NCBI GenBank assembly: GCA_045119035.1
Contig: JBGVCU010000037.1
Location: forward strand, 21,636-85,635
Source of the DNA: CAYVQA01 sp045119035
GTDB lineage: Bacteria; Bacillota_I; Bacilli_A; ML615J-28; CAG-313
Length of the DNA stretch: 64,000 nucleotides
Reading direction: 5' to 3'
Shown here: piece by piece, positions 52,221 to 60,517 of the stretch
Position numbering within the stretch: position 1 is the first letter of the stretch
Layout of the letters: the number at the start of each line of letters is the position of its first letter
Notes under the pieces: generated by a model
Database searches by the model: none
Seen by the model: only the letters and a program-made list of their open reading frames with translations
Told to the model about the DNA's origin: nothing
Program-made: the position numbers and the translations under genes

Positions 52221-53945
52221 ATGTTAAAAAAATTTATCTCTTACTATAAACCTCATTTAGGTTTATTTACACTAGATACTATATGTGCATTACTTATTGC
52301 TGGAATTGATTTATTATTTCCACTAGGAACAAGATATATTTTAAACGCAAATAATCTTGCTGAAATTAAAGAATCAAAAACATATATGATAATTGTATAT
52401 ATTGGACTTGGTTTATTATTTTTATATGTATTAAAAATGTTTTTAAGTTATATAATCGCTTACTGGGGTCATATTATGGGTGCTAGAATAGAACGCGATA
52501 TGAGACGTGATTTATTTAAACATTTCCAAGAATTAGATTATCAATTTTTCGACGAAAATAAAACTGGAGTTTTAATGAGTAATTTAACAAATCATTTACA
52601 TGATATTTCAGAAATGAGCCATCATGTACCTGAGGATTTAATTACATCTATTTGTATGTTTATTGGAAGTTTTATTATTTTACTTAATGTAAATATAAAC
52701 TTAACATTAATCTTATTTGTGTTTATTGTTTTTGTTGTAATTTTTACAGCAGCAAGAAGAAAACGTCAAATGGCAGCCTTTAAAGCAACACGTGTTGTTC
52801 ATGGAGAACTTAATAGCCAAATTGAAAGTAGTATTGCTGGAATTAGACTTACTAGAGCATATAATAATGAAGAATTTGAAGTTAATAAATTTCAAAGAGT
52901 TAATATTGAATATGAAAAAAGTTGGGATGAAGCATATCGTGAAATGGGAATATATGCCTCAGGTAATGCTTTCTTACTTTCTTTATTAAATTTAGTAGTC
53001 TTAGTAGCTGGTGCTTTATTTGTTGTATTTGATAAAGGAGTAGATACTACCGACCTATTAACTTATTTCTTATATATTAGTTTTTTAACTAGTCCTATTC
53101 ATAAGCTAGTTAATTCAATGCAACAAACTCAACAAGGATTTAGTGGATTTTCTAAATTTTATCAATTAATGAATACATATCCACAAATTGTATCAAAAGA
53201 AGATGCAATAGTTATGAATAATCCTAAAGGAGATATTAAATTTGTTAATGCTACTTTTAGTTATTATGAGAATTCAGAACATGTATTAAATGATTTTACT
53301 CTTCATGTTGAAGCTGGTAAACGTATTGCTATTATTGGAGAAACTGGTGTTGGAAAATCAACTATATCAAAATTAATTCCTCGTTTTTATGAACTAAACT
53401 CTGGTAGTATTTTAATTGATGATATTAATATAAAAGATTATGAATTAAATTCATTAAGAGATTCTATTGGTCATGTTCAACAAGATGTTTATATTTTCTA
53501 TGGAACAATTAAAGAAAATATTTTATATGGTAAACCAGATGCATCAGATGAAGAAGTTTATGAAGCAGCGAAAAAAGCTAATATTCATGATTTTATTGTT
53601 TCATTAGAAAATGGATATGAAACTTTAACAGGTGAGCGTGGAGTTAAACTTTCTGGTGGACAAAAACAAAGAATTGCAATTGCAAGACTTTTCTTAAAAC
53701 AACCAAAAATCTTAATTTTAGATGAAGCTACAAGTGCACTTGATAATGAAACAGAAAGAATCGTACAAAAAGCTTTTGATACACTTGCTGTTGATAAAAC
53801 AATTATTATAATAGCTCATAGATTATCAACAATTAGAAATAGTGATGAAATAATTGTTTTAGGTAAAGAAGGTATTATTGAAAGAGGAAACCATGAAGAA
53901 TTGTTACAAAAGAATGGTAAATATGCCTCTTTATTACAAAAATAA
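52221..53945 (+). CDS. ABC exporter, MsbA/multidrug type (half transporter)
   Basis: This 574-residue protein has six membrane helices in the first ~320 residues and an ATPase domain after. The ATPase has Walker A GETGVGKST, Q-loop in HVQQDVYIFYG, signature LSGGQKQR and Walker B ILILDEATSALD. A homodimeric exporter of lipids or drugs is likely. It sits just after the ftsZ terminator with its own AGGAGG site, and may be partly read through. Confidence 0.9.
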   Translation: MLKKFISYYKPHLGLFTLDTICALLIAGIDLLFPLGTRYILNANNLAEIKESKTYMIIVYIGLGLLFLYVLKMFLSYIIAYWGHIMGARIERDMRRDLFKHFQELDYQFFDENKTGVLMSNLTNHLHDISEMSHHVPEDLITSICMFIGSFIILLNVNINLTLILFVFIVFVVIFTAARRKRQMAAFKATRVVHGELNSQIESSIAGIRLTRAYNNEEFEVNKFQRVNIEYEKSWDEAYREMGIYASGNAFLLSLLNLVVLVAGALFVVFDKGVDTTDLLTYFLYISFLTSPIHKLVNSMQQTQQGFSGFSKFYQLMNTYPQIVSKEDAIVMNNPKGDIKFVNATFSYYENSEHVLNDFTLHVEAGKRIAIIGETGVGKSTISKLIPRFYELNSGSILIDDINIKDYELNSLRDSIGHVQQDVYIFYGTIKENILYGKPDASDEEVYEAAKKANIHDFIVSLENGYETLTGERGVKLSGGQKQRIAIARLFLKQPKILILDEATSALDNETERIVQKAFDTLAVDKTIIIIAHRLSTIRNSDEIIVLGKEGIIERGNHEELLQKNGKYASLLQK

Positions 53946-53959
53946 ATAAAATATTTTTT

Positions 53960-54007
53960 GGAACTAAATTATTAAATTAATTTTTAATAACTTAGTTCCT
54001 TTTTTTT
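53960..54007 (+). terminator. Intrinsic terminator after the ABC exporter
   Basis: A long hairpin (GGAACTAA 53960-53967 with TTAGTTCC 53992-53999, plus an inner AT-rich helix) ends in a T8 tract. Confidence 0.85.
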
Positions 54008-54057
54008 ACAAAATAATATTAATCGAAAAGTTATAATATTTACAGTGGGTTGATAAA

Positions 54058-54738
54058 GTGATTATTTATATTGATTTAGTAATATTATCTACTATTTTAG
54101 TTAATTATTCTTTTATTAAGTTAATCTATATTATAAATAATTTACATTATTCAAAAATTAGACTTTTTGTTTCAACAGTTGTTTCTACATTTTCAATTAT
54201 ATTATTTTTTATACCATTTAAATATATATCAATTATAAGACATTTATATGGTATAGTTGTTGGAATAGTTGCTTATAAGATTAATTCATTAAAAATTACA
54301 ATAAAAATGATTACTTCCTTTTATATCTTAAATTATTTATTTATTGGAACATTAGTTATTTTTAAAATTGATAAATTGATCTATTTGTTAATAATATTAA
54401 TTTTTACAATTATTTTATATATATTTGAAAAGTTAAAAATAAATAAAAGCTATATTATAAAAACAAAAATAAGTGATCATATATTAACAACTTTAATTGA
54501 TACAGGTAATAAATGTAATTATAATAATCTTCCTGTTGCTTTTTTAAAGAAAAGTTTTTATAATGAAGAATTTATTAAAATTGGTAGAATACTTACTAAA
54601 TGTATAAATGAAGAAATATTAGTTGATATATATATTGGCCCATTAATAAAGGTAAATGAACAAGATAAAATTTGTTATTATGCCTTTGTGGATATATCTA
54701 ACTATGATTGTATTATAAGTGAAGAACTAGGAGGATAA
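54058..54738 (+). CDS. spoIIGA: Pro-sigma-E processing protease SpoIIGA (short)
   Basis: SpoIIGA is the membrane aspartic protease that removes the pro-sequence of sigma E in the mother cell. The 226-residue protein has four or five N-terminal membrane helices and then TTLIDTGNKCNYN with the catalytic Asp at about residue 148. It is shorter than in Bacillus (~310), with the C-terminal part reduced. It starts with GTG at 54058 after a weak GTGGG site. sigE begins at the very next base. Confidence 0.88.
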   Translation: MIIYIDLVILSTILVNYSFIKLIYIINNLHYSKIRLFVSTVVSTFSIILFFIPFKYISIIRHLYGIVVGIVAYKINSLKITIKMITSFYILNYLFIGTLVIFKIDKLIYLLIILIFTIILYIFEKLKINKSYIIKTKISDHILTTLIDTGNKCNYNNLPVAFLKKSFYNEEFIKIGRILTKCINEEILVDIYIGPLIKVNEQDKICYYAFVDISNYDCIISEELGG

Positions 54739-55452
54739 ATGTTAAAACGTATTGTAAATTTATTTAAAAGATTATTTAATAATAAAGAAGAAAATATTTT
54801 GTATTATATTAATAGTACAAATATTTTACCACCTCCACTTGATGAGGAAGAAGAAAGAAGTTTATTATTAAAGGTTAAAGAAAATGATATCGACGCAAGA
54901 AATACTTTAATTGTTCATAATTTAAGATTAGTTGTGTTTATTGCCAAGAAGTTTGAATCTACTAAAATCAATATAGAAGATTTAATAAGTATTGGGTCTA
55001 TGGGATTAATTAAAGGAGTTCAAACATTTAAATTAGAAAAAAATATAAAGCTTGCAACATATGCATCTAGATGTATTGAAAATGAAATTTTAATGTATTT
55101 AAGGAAAACTCAAAAGATTAGACAAGAAGTTTCTTTAGATGAAGTATTAAGCATTGATAATGAAGGAAATGAAATGATGTTAGAAGATGTTCTTTGTTCT
55201 AATGAACCTCTAGCAATAGATCATTTAACAAAGGAAGAAGACTTAAATAATCTGCATTTTGCATTAAGCAAATTAACACCAAGAGAGCGACAAATAATGA
55301 ACTTACGATTTGGTCTTGATGGAACAAAACCATATACACAAAAAGAAGTTGCAGATATGTTAGGTATTTCACAATCATATATATCAAGATTAGAAAAAAA
55401 GATAATTGAAAAAATGCGTTATATTATATCTGCAAAAGTAGGGGTAGCTTAA
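54739..55452 (+). CDS. sigE: RNA polymerase sporulation sigma factor E
   Basis: Sigma E directs early mother-cell gene expression. The 237-residue protein has the hydrophobic and basic pro-sequence (MLKRIVNLFKRLF), the conserved ILPPPLDEEEE, region 2 (LRLVVFIAKKFESTKINIED LISIGSMGLIKGV) and region 4 with YTQKEVADMLGISQSYISRL as helix-turn-helix. It is made inactive and is activated by SpoIIGA encoded just upstream. AGGAGG lies before the ATG inside spoIIGA. Confidence 0.96.
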   Translation: MLKRIVNLFKRLFNNKEENILYYINSTNILPPPLDEEEERSLLLKVKENDIDARNTLIVHNLRLVVFIAKKFESTKINIEDLISIGSMGLIKGVQTFKLEKNIKLATYASRCIENEILMYLRKTQKIRQEVSLDEVLSIDNEGNEMMLEDVLCSNEPLAIDHLTKEEDLNNLHFALSKLTPRERQIMNLRFGLDGTKPYTQKEVADMLGISQSYISRLEKKIIEKMRYIISAKVGVA

Positions 55453-55515
55453 ATATTAATGAATAAAAGAATCATTTATGTGAAATAATAAATTGACATA
55501 ATGGAGGGGGATTCT

Positions 55516-56286
55516 TTGAAAAATAAAGTTGAAATTACTGGGGTAAATACTGCGGAGCTTAAAGTTTTAGATCCTGATCATACAATTGAGTTAATTGAAC
55601 AAGCTCACTTAGGAAATGAAGAAGCTAGGGATGAAGTAGTATTAGGTAATTTAAAATTAGTTTTAAGTGTTATAAAGAAATTTAATAATAGAGGAGAAAA
55701 TTTAGATGACTTATTTCAAGTAGGTTGCATTGGTTTAATTAAAGCAATTGATAATTTTGATTTTTCACATGGTGTAAAGTTTTCTACATATGCAGTACCA
55801 ATGATTATTGGAGAAATTAGAAGATATTTAAGAGATAATTCTAAAATAAGAGTATCACGTTCTTTAAAAGATATTGCATATAAGGCTTTACAATATAAAG
55901 AAAAATACTATAACGAACATGGAAAAGAAGCAAAAATTGAAGATATTGCTAAAGCATTAGAAGTAGATCCTATTGATATTATTATTGCAATAGAAGCTGT
56001 TCAAGAACCAATTTCTATTTTTACACCTATATTTAATAATGGTGGAGATGAAATATATTTAATCGATCAAATAAGTGATGGAGATCAAACAGAACAAAAA
56101 AGACTTAATTTACTAATGATTGAAGAAGGTATGGGACTTCTTAATGATCGTCTAAAGTCGATAATTCATGCTAGATATTATGATAATAAAACACAAATGG
56201 AAATTGCAGAAGAAATAGGAATATCTCAAGCTCAAGTATCAAGACTGGAAAAAAGTGCTTTGAAAATTATATTTGGTAAAGACTAG
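55516..56286 (+). CDS. sigG: RNA polymerase sporulation sigma factor G
   Basis: Sigma G drives late forespore genes. The best start is TTG at 55516, giving a KNKVEITGVNTAELKVLDP start that lines up with Bacillus SigG (NKVEICGVDT..); GGAGGGGG lies just upstream, and the ATG at 55501 would lie before the ribosome site. Region 2 (LKLVLSVIKKFNNRGENLDD LFQVGCIGLIKAIDNFD) and region 4 (TQMEIAEEIGISQAQVSRLE) are clear. The spoIIGA-sigE-sigG order is conserved. A possible forespore-type -35 (TGAATA 55460-55465) lies in the gap, with a GAAATAATA that could be the -10. Confidence 0.95.
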   Translation: MKNKVEITGVNTAELKVLDPDHTIELIEQAHLGNEEARDEVVLGNLKLVLSVIKKFNNRGENLDDLFQVGCIGLIKAIDNFDFSHGVKFSTYAVPMIIGEIRRYLRDNSKIRVSRSLKDIAYKALQYKEKYYNEHGKEAKIEDIAKALEVDPIDIIIAIEAVQEPISIFTPIFNNGGDEIYLIDQISDGDQTEQKRLNLLMIEEGMGLLNDRLKSIIHARYYDNKTQMEIAEEIGISQAQVSRLEKSALKIIFGKD

Positions 56287-56294
56287 CAATTGCT

Positions 56295-56323
56295 TTGAAT
56301 AAAATCATCTTTTATGGTATAAT
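56295..56323 (+). promoter_or_regulatory. Promoter of gpmI
   Basis: TTGAAT (56295-56300) and TATAAT (56318-56323) are 17 bp apart with an extended TGG. Confidence 0.78.
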
Positions 56324-56373
56324 TTATAAGGTTATATATATTAAACAAATAACATTTAGAAAAGAGGTAACAT

Positions 56374-57885
56374 ATGAGTAGCAAAAATTTAGTAATGTTA
56401 TTAATTATGGATGGTTATGGAATTAGAGATAATAAAAATGGAAATGCCATCGCAAGTGCAAAAAAACCAAATTTAGATAGATTATTTAAAGAATATCCAA
56501 ATACTACAATTTTAGCATCTGGTGAAGCAGTTGGACTTCCTGATGGACAAATGGGAAATAGTGAAGTTGGACATATGAATATTGGAGCTGGACGTGTTGT
56601 ATTCCAATCTTTAACAAGAGTAAATATTGCTGTTAGAGAAAATACTTTAATGGATATGCCAGCAATGAAAAAAGCAATTAATCATGCATTAACTAATAAT
56701 TCTGATTTACATATCATGGGGTTATTAAGTGATGGTGGTGTTCACTCTCATATTGATCATATTATTCACATGATGCAAAAAGCAAGTGAAGCTGGAGTTA
56801 AAAATGTATATGTTCATGCATATTTAGATGGACGTGACGTTCCACCTACATCAGCAAAATCATATCTTGCTAAACTTGAAGAAAATTTAAAAGAACGTTG
56901 TTATATTGGTGTAGTATCAGGAAGATACTATGCAATGGATAGAGATAAGAATTATGATCGTATTCAAAAAGCTTATGATGCTTTAGTATATGGAGATGCT
57001 CCTGTTAAAGGATTATTAAGTGGAATCGACGAATCTTACAATGAAAATGTAATTGATGAATTTGTTAAACCATATATTGTAACAAAAGGTGCTGTAATTA
57101 AAGAAAACGATTCTGTAATTTTTGCAAATTTCCGTCCAGACAGAGCTATTCAAATGAGTACTGCTTTAACTAATCCAACAAAAACAACACTTTCAAAATA
57201 TGAAACATTTAACAATTTAAATTTTGTTCAAATGATGTTATATAGTGAAAATGTTAATGGAGATGTATGTTTCGGTTTACAAGAATTAAATAATATGTAT
57301 GGTGATGTAATCGCTAATGCAGGATTAAAACAATTACGTATCGCTGAAACTGAAAAGTATGCGCATGTTACATATTTCTTTGATGGTGGAATTGATAAAG
57401 AACTTGCAGGTGCAGATAGAATCTTAGTAAATTCACCAAAAGTTGCTACATACGATTTACAACCAGAAATGAGTGCTTATGAAGTAACAGATAAAGTAGT
57501 TGAAGCAATTAAATCAGAGAAATACGATACTATTATTTTAAATTATGCAAACTGTGATATGGTTGGGCATACTACTGTATTTGATGCTTCTGTAAAAGCA
57601 GTAGAAACTGTTGATGAATGTGTTGGTAAAGTATTTGATGCTGTACAAAGTGTTAATGGTACTTTAATTATTACAGCTGACCATGGAAATGCTGATATGG
57701 TTATTGATGAAGAAGGACAACCATTCTCAGCTCATACAACTAATCCTGTTCCTTTCTTAGTAACTAAAAAAGGTGTTACATTACATGAATCAGGAAATCT
57801 TGGAGATATTACTCCAACAATGCTAGAATTACTAGGAATTGAAAAACCTGCCGATATGACAGGGAAAAGTATGATTAAAAAATAA
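56374..57885 (+). CDS. gpmI: Cofactor-independent phosphoglycerate mutase
   Basis: GpmI converts 3-phosphoglycerate to 2-phosphoglycerate with two Mn2+ ions. It has LLIMDGYGIRDNKNGNAI with the metal Asp, GQMGNSEVGHMNIGAGRVV with the phosphate-carrying Ser, HAYLDGRDVPP, FANFRPDRA, and ITADHGNADMVI with metal His/Asp. It is 503 residues, full length. AAAGAGG precedes the ATG. It stands next to eno, the following glycolytic step. Confidence 0.97.
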   Translation: MSSKNLVMLLIMDGYGIRDNKNGNAIASAKKPNLDRLFKEYPNTTILASGEAVGLPDGQMGNSEVGHMNIGAGRVVFQSLTRVNIAVRENTLMDMPAMKKAINHALTNNSDLHIMGLLSDGGVHSHIDHIIHMMQKASEAGVKNVYVHAYLDGRDVPPTSAKSYLAKLEENLKERCYIGVVSGRYYAMDRDKNYDRIQKAYDALVYGDAPVKGLLSGIDESYNENVIDEFVKPYIVTKGAVIKENDSVIFANFRPDRAIQMSTALTNPTKTTLSKYETFNNLNFVQMMLYSENVNGDVCFGLQELNNMYGDVIANAGLKQLRIAETEKYAHVTYFFDGGIDKELAGADRILVNSPKVATYDLQPEMSAYEVTDKVVEAIKSEKYDTIILNYANCDMVGHTTVFDASVKAVETVDECVGKVFDAVQSVNGTLIITADHGNADMVIDEEGQPFSAHTTNPVPFLVTKKGVTLHESGNLGDITPTMLELLGIEKPADMTGKSMIKK

Positions 57886-57898
57886 TAATATTCTTTAC

Positions 57899-57927
57899 TT
57901 GAAAAAAATCATTAAAAGTGTTATAAT
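57899..57927 (+). promoter_or_regulatory. Promoter of eno
   Basis: TTGAAA (57899-57904) and TATAAT (57922-57927) are 17 bp apart with an extended TGT. Confidence 0.82.
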
Positions 57928-57977
57928 AATAAATGTGTTAATTAATAGTGCGTCCGCACTTAAAAAAGGAGAAAAAA

Positions 57978-59270
57978 ATGCCATATATTACTGACGTGTA
58001 TGCTCGTGAAGTATTAGACTCAAGAGGTAACCCTACTGTTGAAGTTGAAGTTTATACTGAAAGCGGAGCATTCGGAAGAGCAATCGTTCCAAGTGGAGCA
58101 TCAACTGGAGAACATGAAGCAGTTGAATTACGTGATGGAGATAAAACTAGATATTTAGGTAAAGGTGTATCTAAAGCAGTTGAAAATGTTAATGATATTA
58201 TCGCACCTGAATTAATTGGGTTTGATGTTACATCTCAAATTTTAATCGACAGAACTATGATTGAATTAGACGGAACAGCTAACAAAGGTAAATTAGGAGC
58301 AAACGCTATTTTAGGTGTTTCTATGGCTTGTGCTAAAGCTGCTGCTGATTTCTATGGAATTCCTCTATATCAATACTTTGGTGGATTCAATGCTCACCAA
58401 TTACCTACACCTATGATGAACATCTTAAATGGTGGTGCTCATGCTGACTGGTGTATCGACATTCAAGAAATTATGATTATGCCTGTAGGAGCTCCTACAT
58501 TTAAAGAAGCAATCCGTATGGGTGCTGAAGTATTCCATAACTTAAAAACTGTATTAAAAGGTATGGGTCTTAATACTGCAGTTGGTGATGAAGGTGGATA
58601 TGCACCTAAATTACCATCTAATGAAGCTGCTTTCCAAGCTGTATTAGTTGCTATCGAAAAAGCTGGATACGTTCCTGGTAAAGACATTATGTTAGCAATG
58701 GACGTTGCTTCAAGTGAATTCTATAATGAAGAAACTAATAAATACGATCTAAAGAGTGAAGGTAAATCTTTAACTGCTGAAGAAATGATCGCTTTCTATA
58801 CTGACTTATGTAACAAATATCCAATCATCTCTATCGAAGATGGATTAGATGAAAATGACTGGGCTGGATGGAAAAAATTAACTGAAGCTTTAGGTGACAG
58901 AGTTCAATTAGTAGGTGACGATTTATTCGTTACTAACCCTGTTCGTTTAGCTGATGGAATTAGCCAAGGTATTGCTAATGCAATCTTAATCAAAGTTAAC
59001 CAAATCGGTACTTTAACTGAAACTTTTGAAGCTATCGAAATGGCTAAACGTGCTGGATATACAGCTGTAGTTTCTCACAGAAGTGGTGAAACTGAAGATA
59101 CAACAATCGCTGATATCGCTGTTGCTTTAAATGCTGGTCAAATCAAAACTGGTTCTGCATCACGTACAGATCGTATCGCTAAATACAACCAATTATTAAG
59201 AATTGAAGATGAATTAGATACAGCTGCTTACTACGCTGGAATCAAATCATTCTATAACTTAAAAAAATAA
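57978..59270 (+). CDS. eno: Enolase
   Basis: Enolase dehydrates 2-phosphoglycerate to phosphoenolpyruvate. Signatures are REVLDSRGNPTVEVEV, GASTGEHEAVELRDGD, VGDEGGYAPKL, SIEDGLDENDW, LIKVNQIGTLTE and SHRSGETEDTTIADIAV. It is 430 residues. The ATG at 57978 follows AAGGAG; the in-frame ATA/TTG-like start at 57948 is not needed. It uses more C at third positions than its neighbours, as expected for a highly expressed gene. The mobile element starts shortly after it. Confidence 0.98.
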   Translation: MPYITDVYAREVLDSRGNPTVEVEVYTESGAFGRAIVPSGASTGEHEAVELRDGDKTRYLGKGVSKAVENVNDIIAPELIGFDVTSQILIDRTMIELDGTANKGKLGANAILGVSMACAKAAADFYGIPLYQYFGGFNAHQLPTPMMNILNGGAHADWCIDIQEIMIMPVGAPTFKEAIRMGAEVFHNLKTVLKGMGLNTAVGDEGGYAPKLPSNEAAFQAVLVAIEKAGYVPGKDIMLAMDVASSEFYNEETNKYDLKSEGKSLTAEEMIAFYTDLCNKYPIISIEDGLDENDWAGWKKLTEALGDRVQLVGDDLFVTNPVRLADGISQGIANAILIKVNQIGTLTETFEAIEMAKRAGYTAVVSHRSGETEDTTIADIAVALNAGQIKTGSASRTDRIAKYNQLLRIEDELDTAAYYAGIKSFYNLKK

Positions 59271-59284
59271 GTAAATAAAATGAG

Positions 59285-59395
59285 GTCAAGAAAGGCATTC
59301 CCTATAAGGGATTTTTGAAACATTAAAAATTTATAGGAAATTGCACTTTCAAGCGGAGAAACAATCAGATTCTAATTAGAGTCTGATTTTTCTTT
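59285..59395 (+). terminator. Post-eno hairpins, including an intrinsic terminator
   Basis: An imperfect helix (about 59296-59315 with 59325-59342) is followed by a 10-bp hairpin with one G-U pair (59363-59372 with 59379-59388) and TTTTTCTTTT. The second is a good intrinsic terminator for eno. Confidence 0.7.
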
Positions 59396-59426
59396 TATAT
59401 ATGTTATTTGGGCACATTAAAACGAG

Positions 59427-59455
59427 TTGTTTTTTAAGGTGAATTTTGCTATAAT
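59427..59455 (+). promoter_or_regulatory. Promoter of the DUF4180 fragment
   Basis: TTGTTT (59427-59432) and TATAAT (59450-59455) are 17 bp apart with an extended TGC. Confidence 0.6.
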
Positions 59456-59496
59456 ATATCTAACCGATAAACAAGAATTTGTAAGGAGACAGCAGA

Positions 59497-59637
59497 GTGC
59501 AATTAACAAAAATTGAAAAGAATGGAATTACTTGTGCCATTGTGAATAGTAGCGAACTTGTCATTACAGATGCACAATCCGCTTTGGATGTGCTTATATC
59601 TGCAAAATACGATATTGGTACAAAAAATATAAAATAA
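59497..59637 (+). pseudogene. DUF4180-domain protein, N-terminal fragment
   Basis: The 46-codon ORF starts at GTG (59497) after AAGGAG and reads QLTKIEKNGITCAIVNSSEL then VITDAQSALDVLISAKYDIG. This matches the start of DUF4180 proteins (usually about 115 residues), which continue with an N.IVLNK block. Here the frame ends at TAA (59635) soon after YDIG, at a point where the sequence runs into the 3' end of the opposing pnuC remnant. Two truncated genes meet tail to tail, suggesting a deletion that removed both 3' ends. Confidence 0.65.
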
Positions 59638-60187
59638 TCAATACAATATCGTTGGCGGCATAAGCCAAAGCATATGTCGGGCATCTGCGAAAGGTCAAAT
59701 ACACGGCAAAAAAGCTGGTCGTTACCGATATTGTACTTGGTATGATATTTGCGGTGTGGAAATATTTCAAAATGAAATAAAACAAGACTGTTATCAAAGC
59801 GGTAAGAAACCACATAAAGCATTGTTCCTTTTTGCCTATGCTATTGACTTTTACTTCTGCCTTGTTGCCCTTGTAGGGATTTCTCAACCAAGAGATTAAA
59901 GCAAAAAACGCCATTGGCATAGTCATTCCAAGATAGGTAATCATTTCACCATAGTAAGCGAAAGTATAGGAGATAATTCCATAAAGCAAGCTAAACGCAA
60001 TCATCAGCGCCTGACCGATAGGATTTCCTTTTGCATTGAAAATTAGAGAGGTCACCCCAATTAGCGAGGCAAAAAGAGTTATATAACTTTCACGGTCAAA
60101 AACGAAAAATGACAAAACGATAAAAAAGATAGATGTTGCCCATAAGATAAGCTCCTACCTTGAGAAATACGCAAATAGTTTTTTCAT
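59594..60187 (-). pseudogene. pnuC: Nicotinamide riboside transporter PnuC, broken
   Basis: On the minus strand, GGAGGTC precedes ATG at 60187 and the frame reads KKLFAYFSR. A TAG at codon 11 (60155-60157) follows, then the same frame continues with ELILWATSIFF and the clear PnuC core (LIGVTSLIFNAKGNPIGQ, AYYGEMITYLGMTMP, SVTTSFFAVYLTFRR). The stop probably replaced a Trp codon (TGG to TAG). The C-terminus is also missing: after YAANDIVLIIL the sequence becomes YFLYQYRILQI and stops, short of the last helix of PnuC. Both defects point to an inactive gene. It would have imported nicotinamide riboside. Confidence 0.82.
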
Positions 60188-60290
60188 ACTGACCTCCAAA
60201 AAAATAAGCATCCGCATACACATCTTCTAAGACCTAACGATGTGTAAACGAATGCAAATGCATCTTACTACCCGGTGGCAGTTATATTTT
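60188..60290 (-). promoter_or_regulatory. Leader-peptide attenuator candidate upstream of pnuC
   Basis: The minus-strand leader contains a 9-codon ORF, MHLHSFTHR (60263 down to the TAG at 60234-60236). Its second half lies in the 5' arm of a 17-bp near-perfect hairpin (60239-60255 with 60208-60224). That hairpin runs into TTATTTTTTT right before the GGAGG site of pnuC. A ribosome stalled on the short ORF would open the terminator, which is the layout of ribosome-mediated attenuators. Confidence 0.65.
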
Positions 60291-60295
60291 TCTTA

Positions 60296-60324
60296 ATTAT
60301 ACCACAAACAAAACAAAATGTCAA
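60296..60324 (-). promoter_or_regulatory. Consensus promoter for the pnuC leader (minus strand)
   Basis: On the minus strand a perfect TTGACA (60319-60324) lies 17 bp from a perfect TATAAT (60296-60301). Confidence 0.88.
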
Positions 60325-60378
60325 CAAAACAAATTCCAATTCATCGAAATCAGCAACAATTTTCAGGAGGTGATACCT

Positions 60379-60435
60379 ATGAAAGCAGAAGAAATGATTG
60401 TTACACATGATTTACTCCGTATAGTGTCGGTATAA
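60379..60435 (+). CDS. Short leader ORF upstream of the ABC-F gene
   Basis: An 18-codon ORF, MKAEEMIVTHDLLRIVSV, begins at 60379 after an excellent AGGAGGTGAT site. Its last codons run through CTCCGTATAG (60415-60424), one arm of a perfect 10-bp inverted repeat with 60447-60456. The TAA lies in the loop. The same frame then continues past two stop codons (60433 and 60457) to NITETPTLNLLRHTKEDLVY, ending at a stop inside the ABC-F gene. It is therefore either a regulatory leader peptide or the remains of a ~50-residue gene. Confidence 0.6.
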   Translation: MKAEEMIVTHDLLRIVSV

Positions 60436-60517
60436 AACGGTGAAATCTATACGGAGTGAAATATCACCGAAACGCCGACTTTGAATTTATTAAGACATAC
60501 AAAGGAGGATTTAGTTT
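60415..60517 (+). promoter_or_regulatory. Competing hairpins in the ABC-F leader
   Basis: Helix 1 pairs 60415-60424 with 60447-60456 (10 bp). The alternative fold pairs GTCGG 60426-60430 with CCGAC 60475-60479 and encloses CGGTGA 60438-60443 with TCACCG 60464-60469. The two folds exclude each other, since one strand of each alternative helix lies inside helix 1. No T tract follows, so any control would act on translation or mRNA folding rather than termination. Confidence 0.55.
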
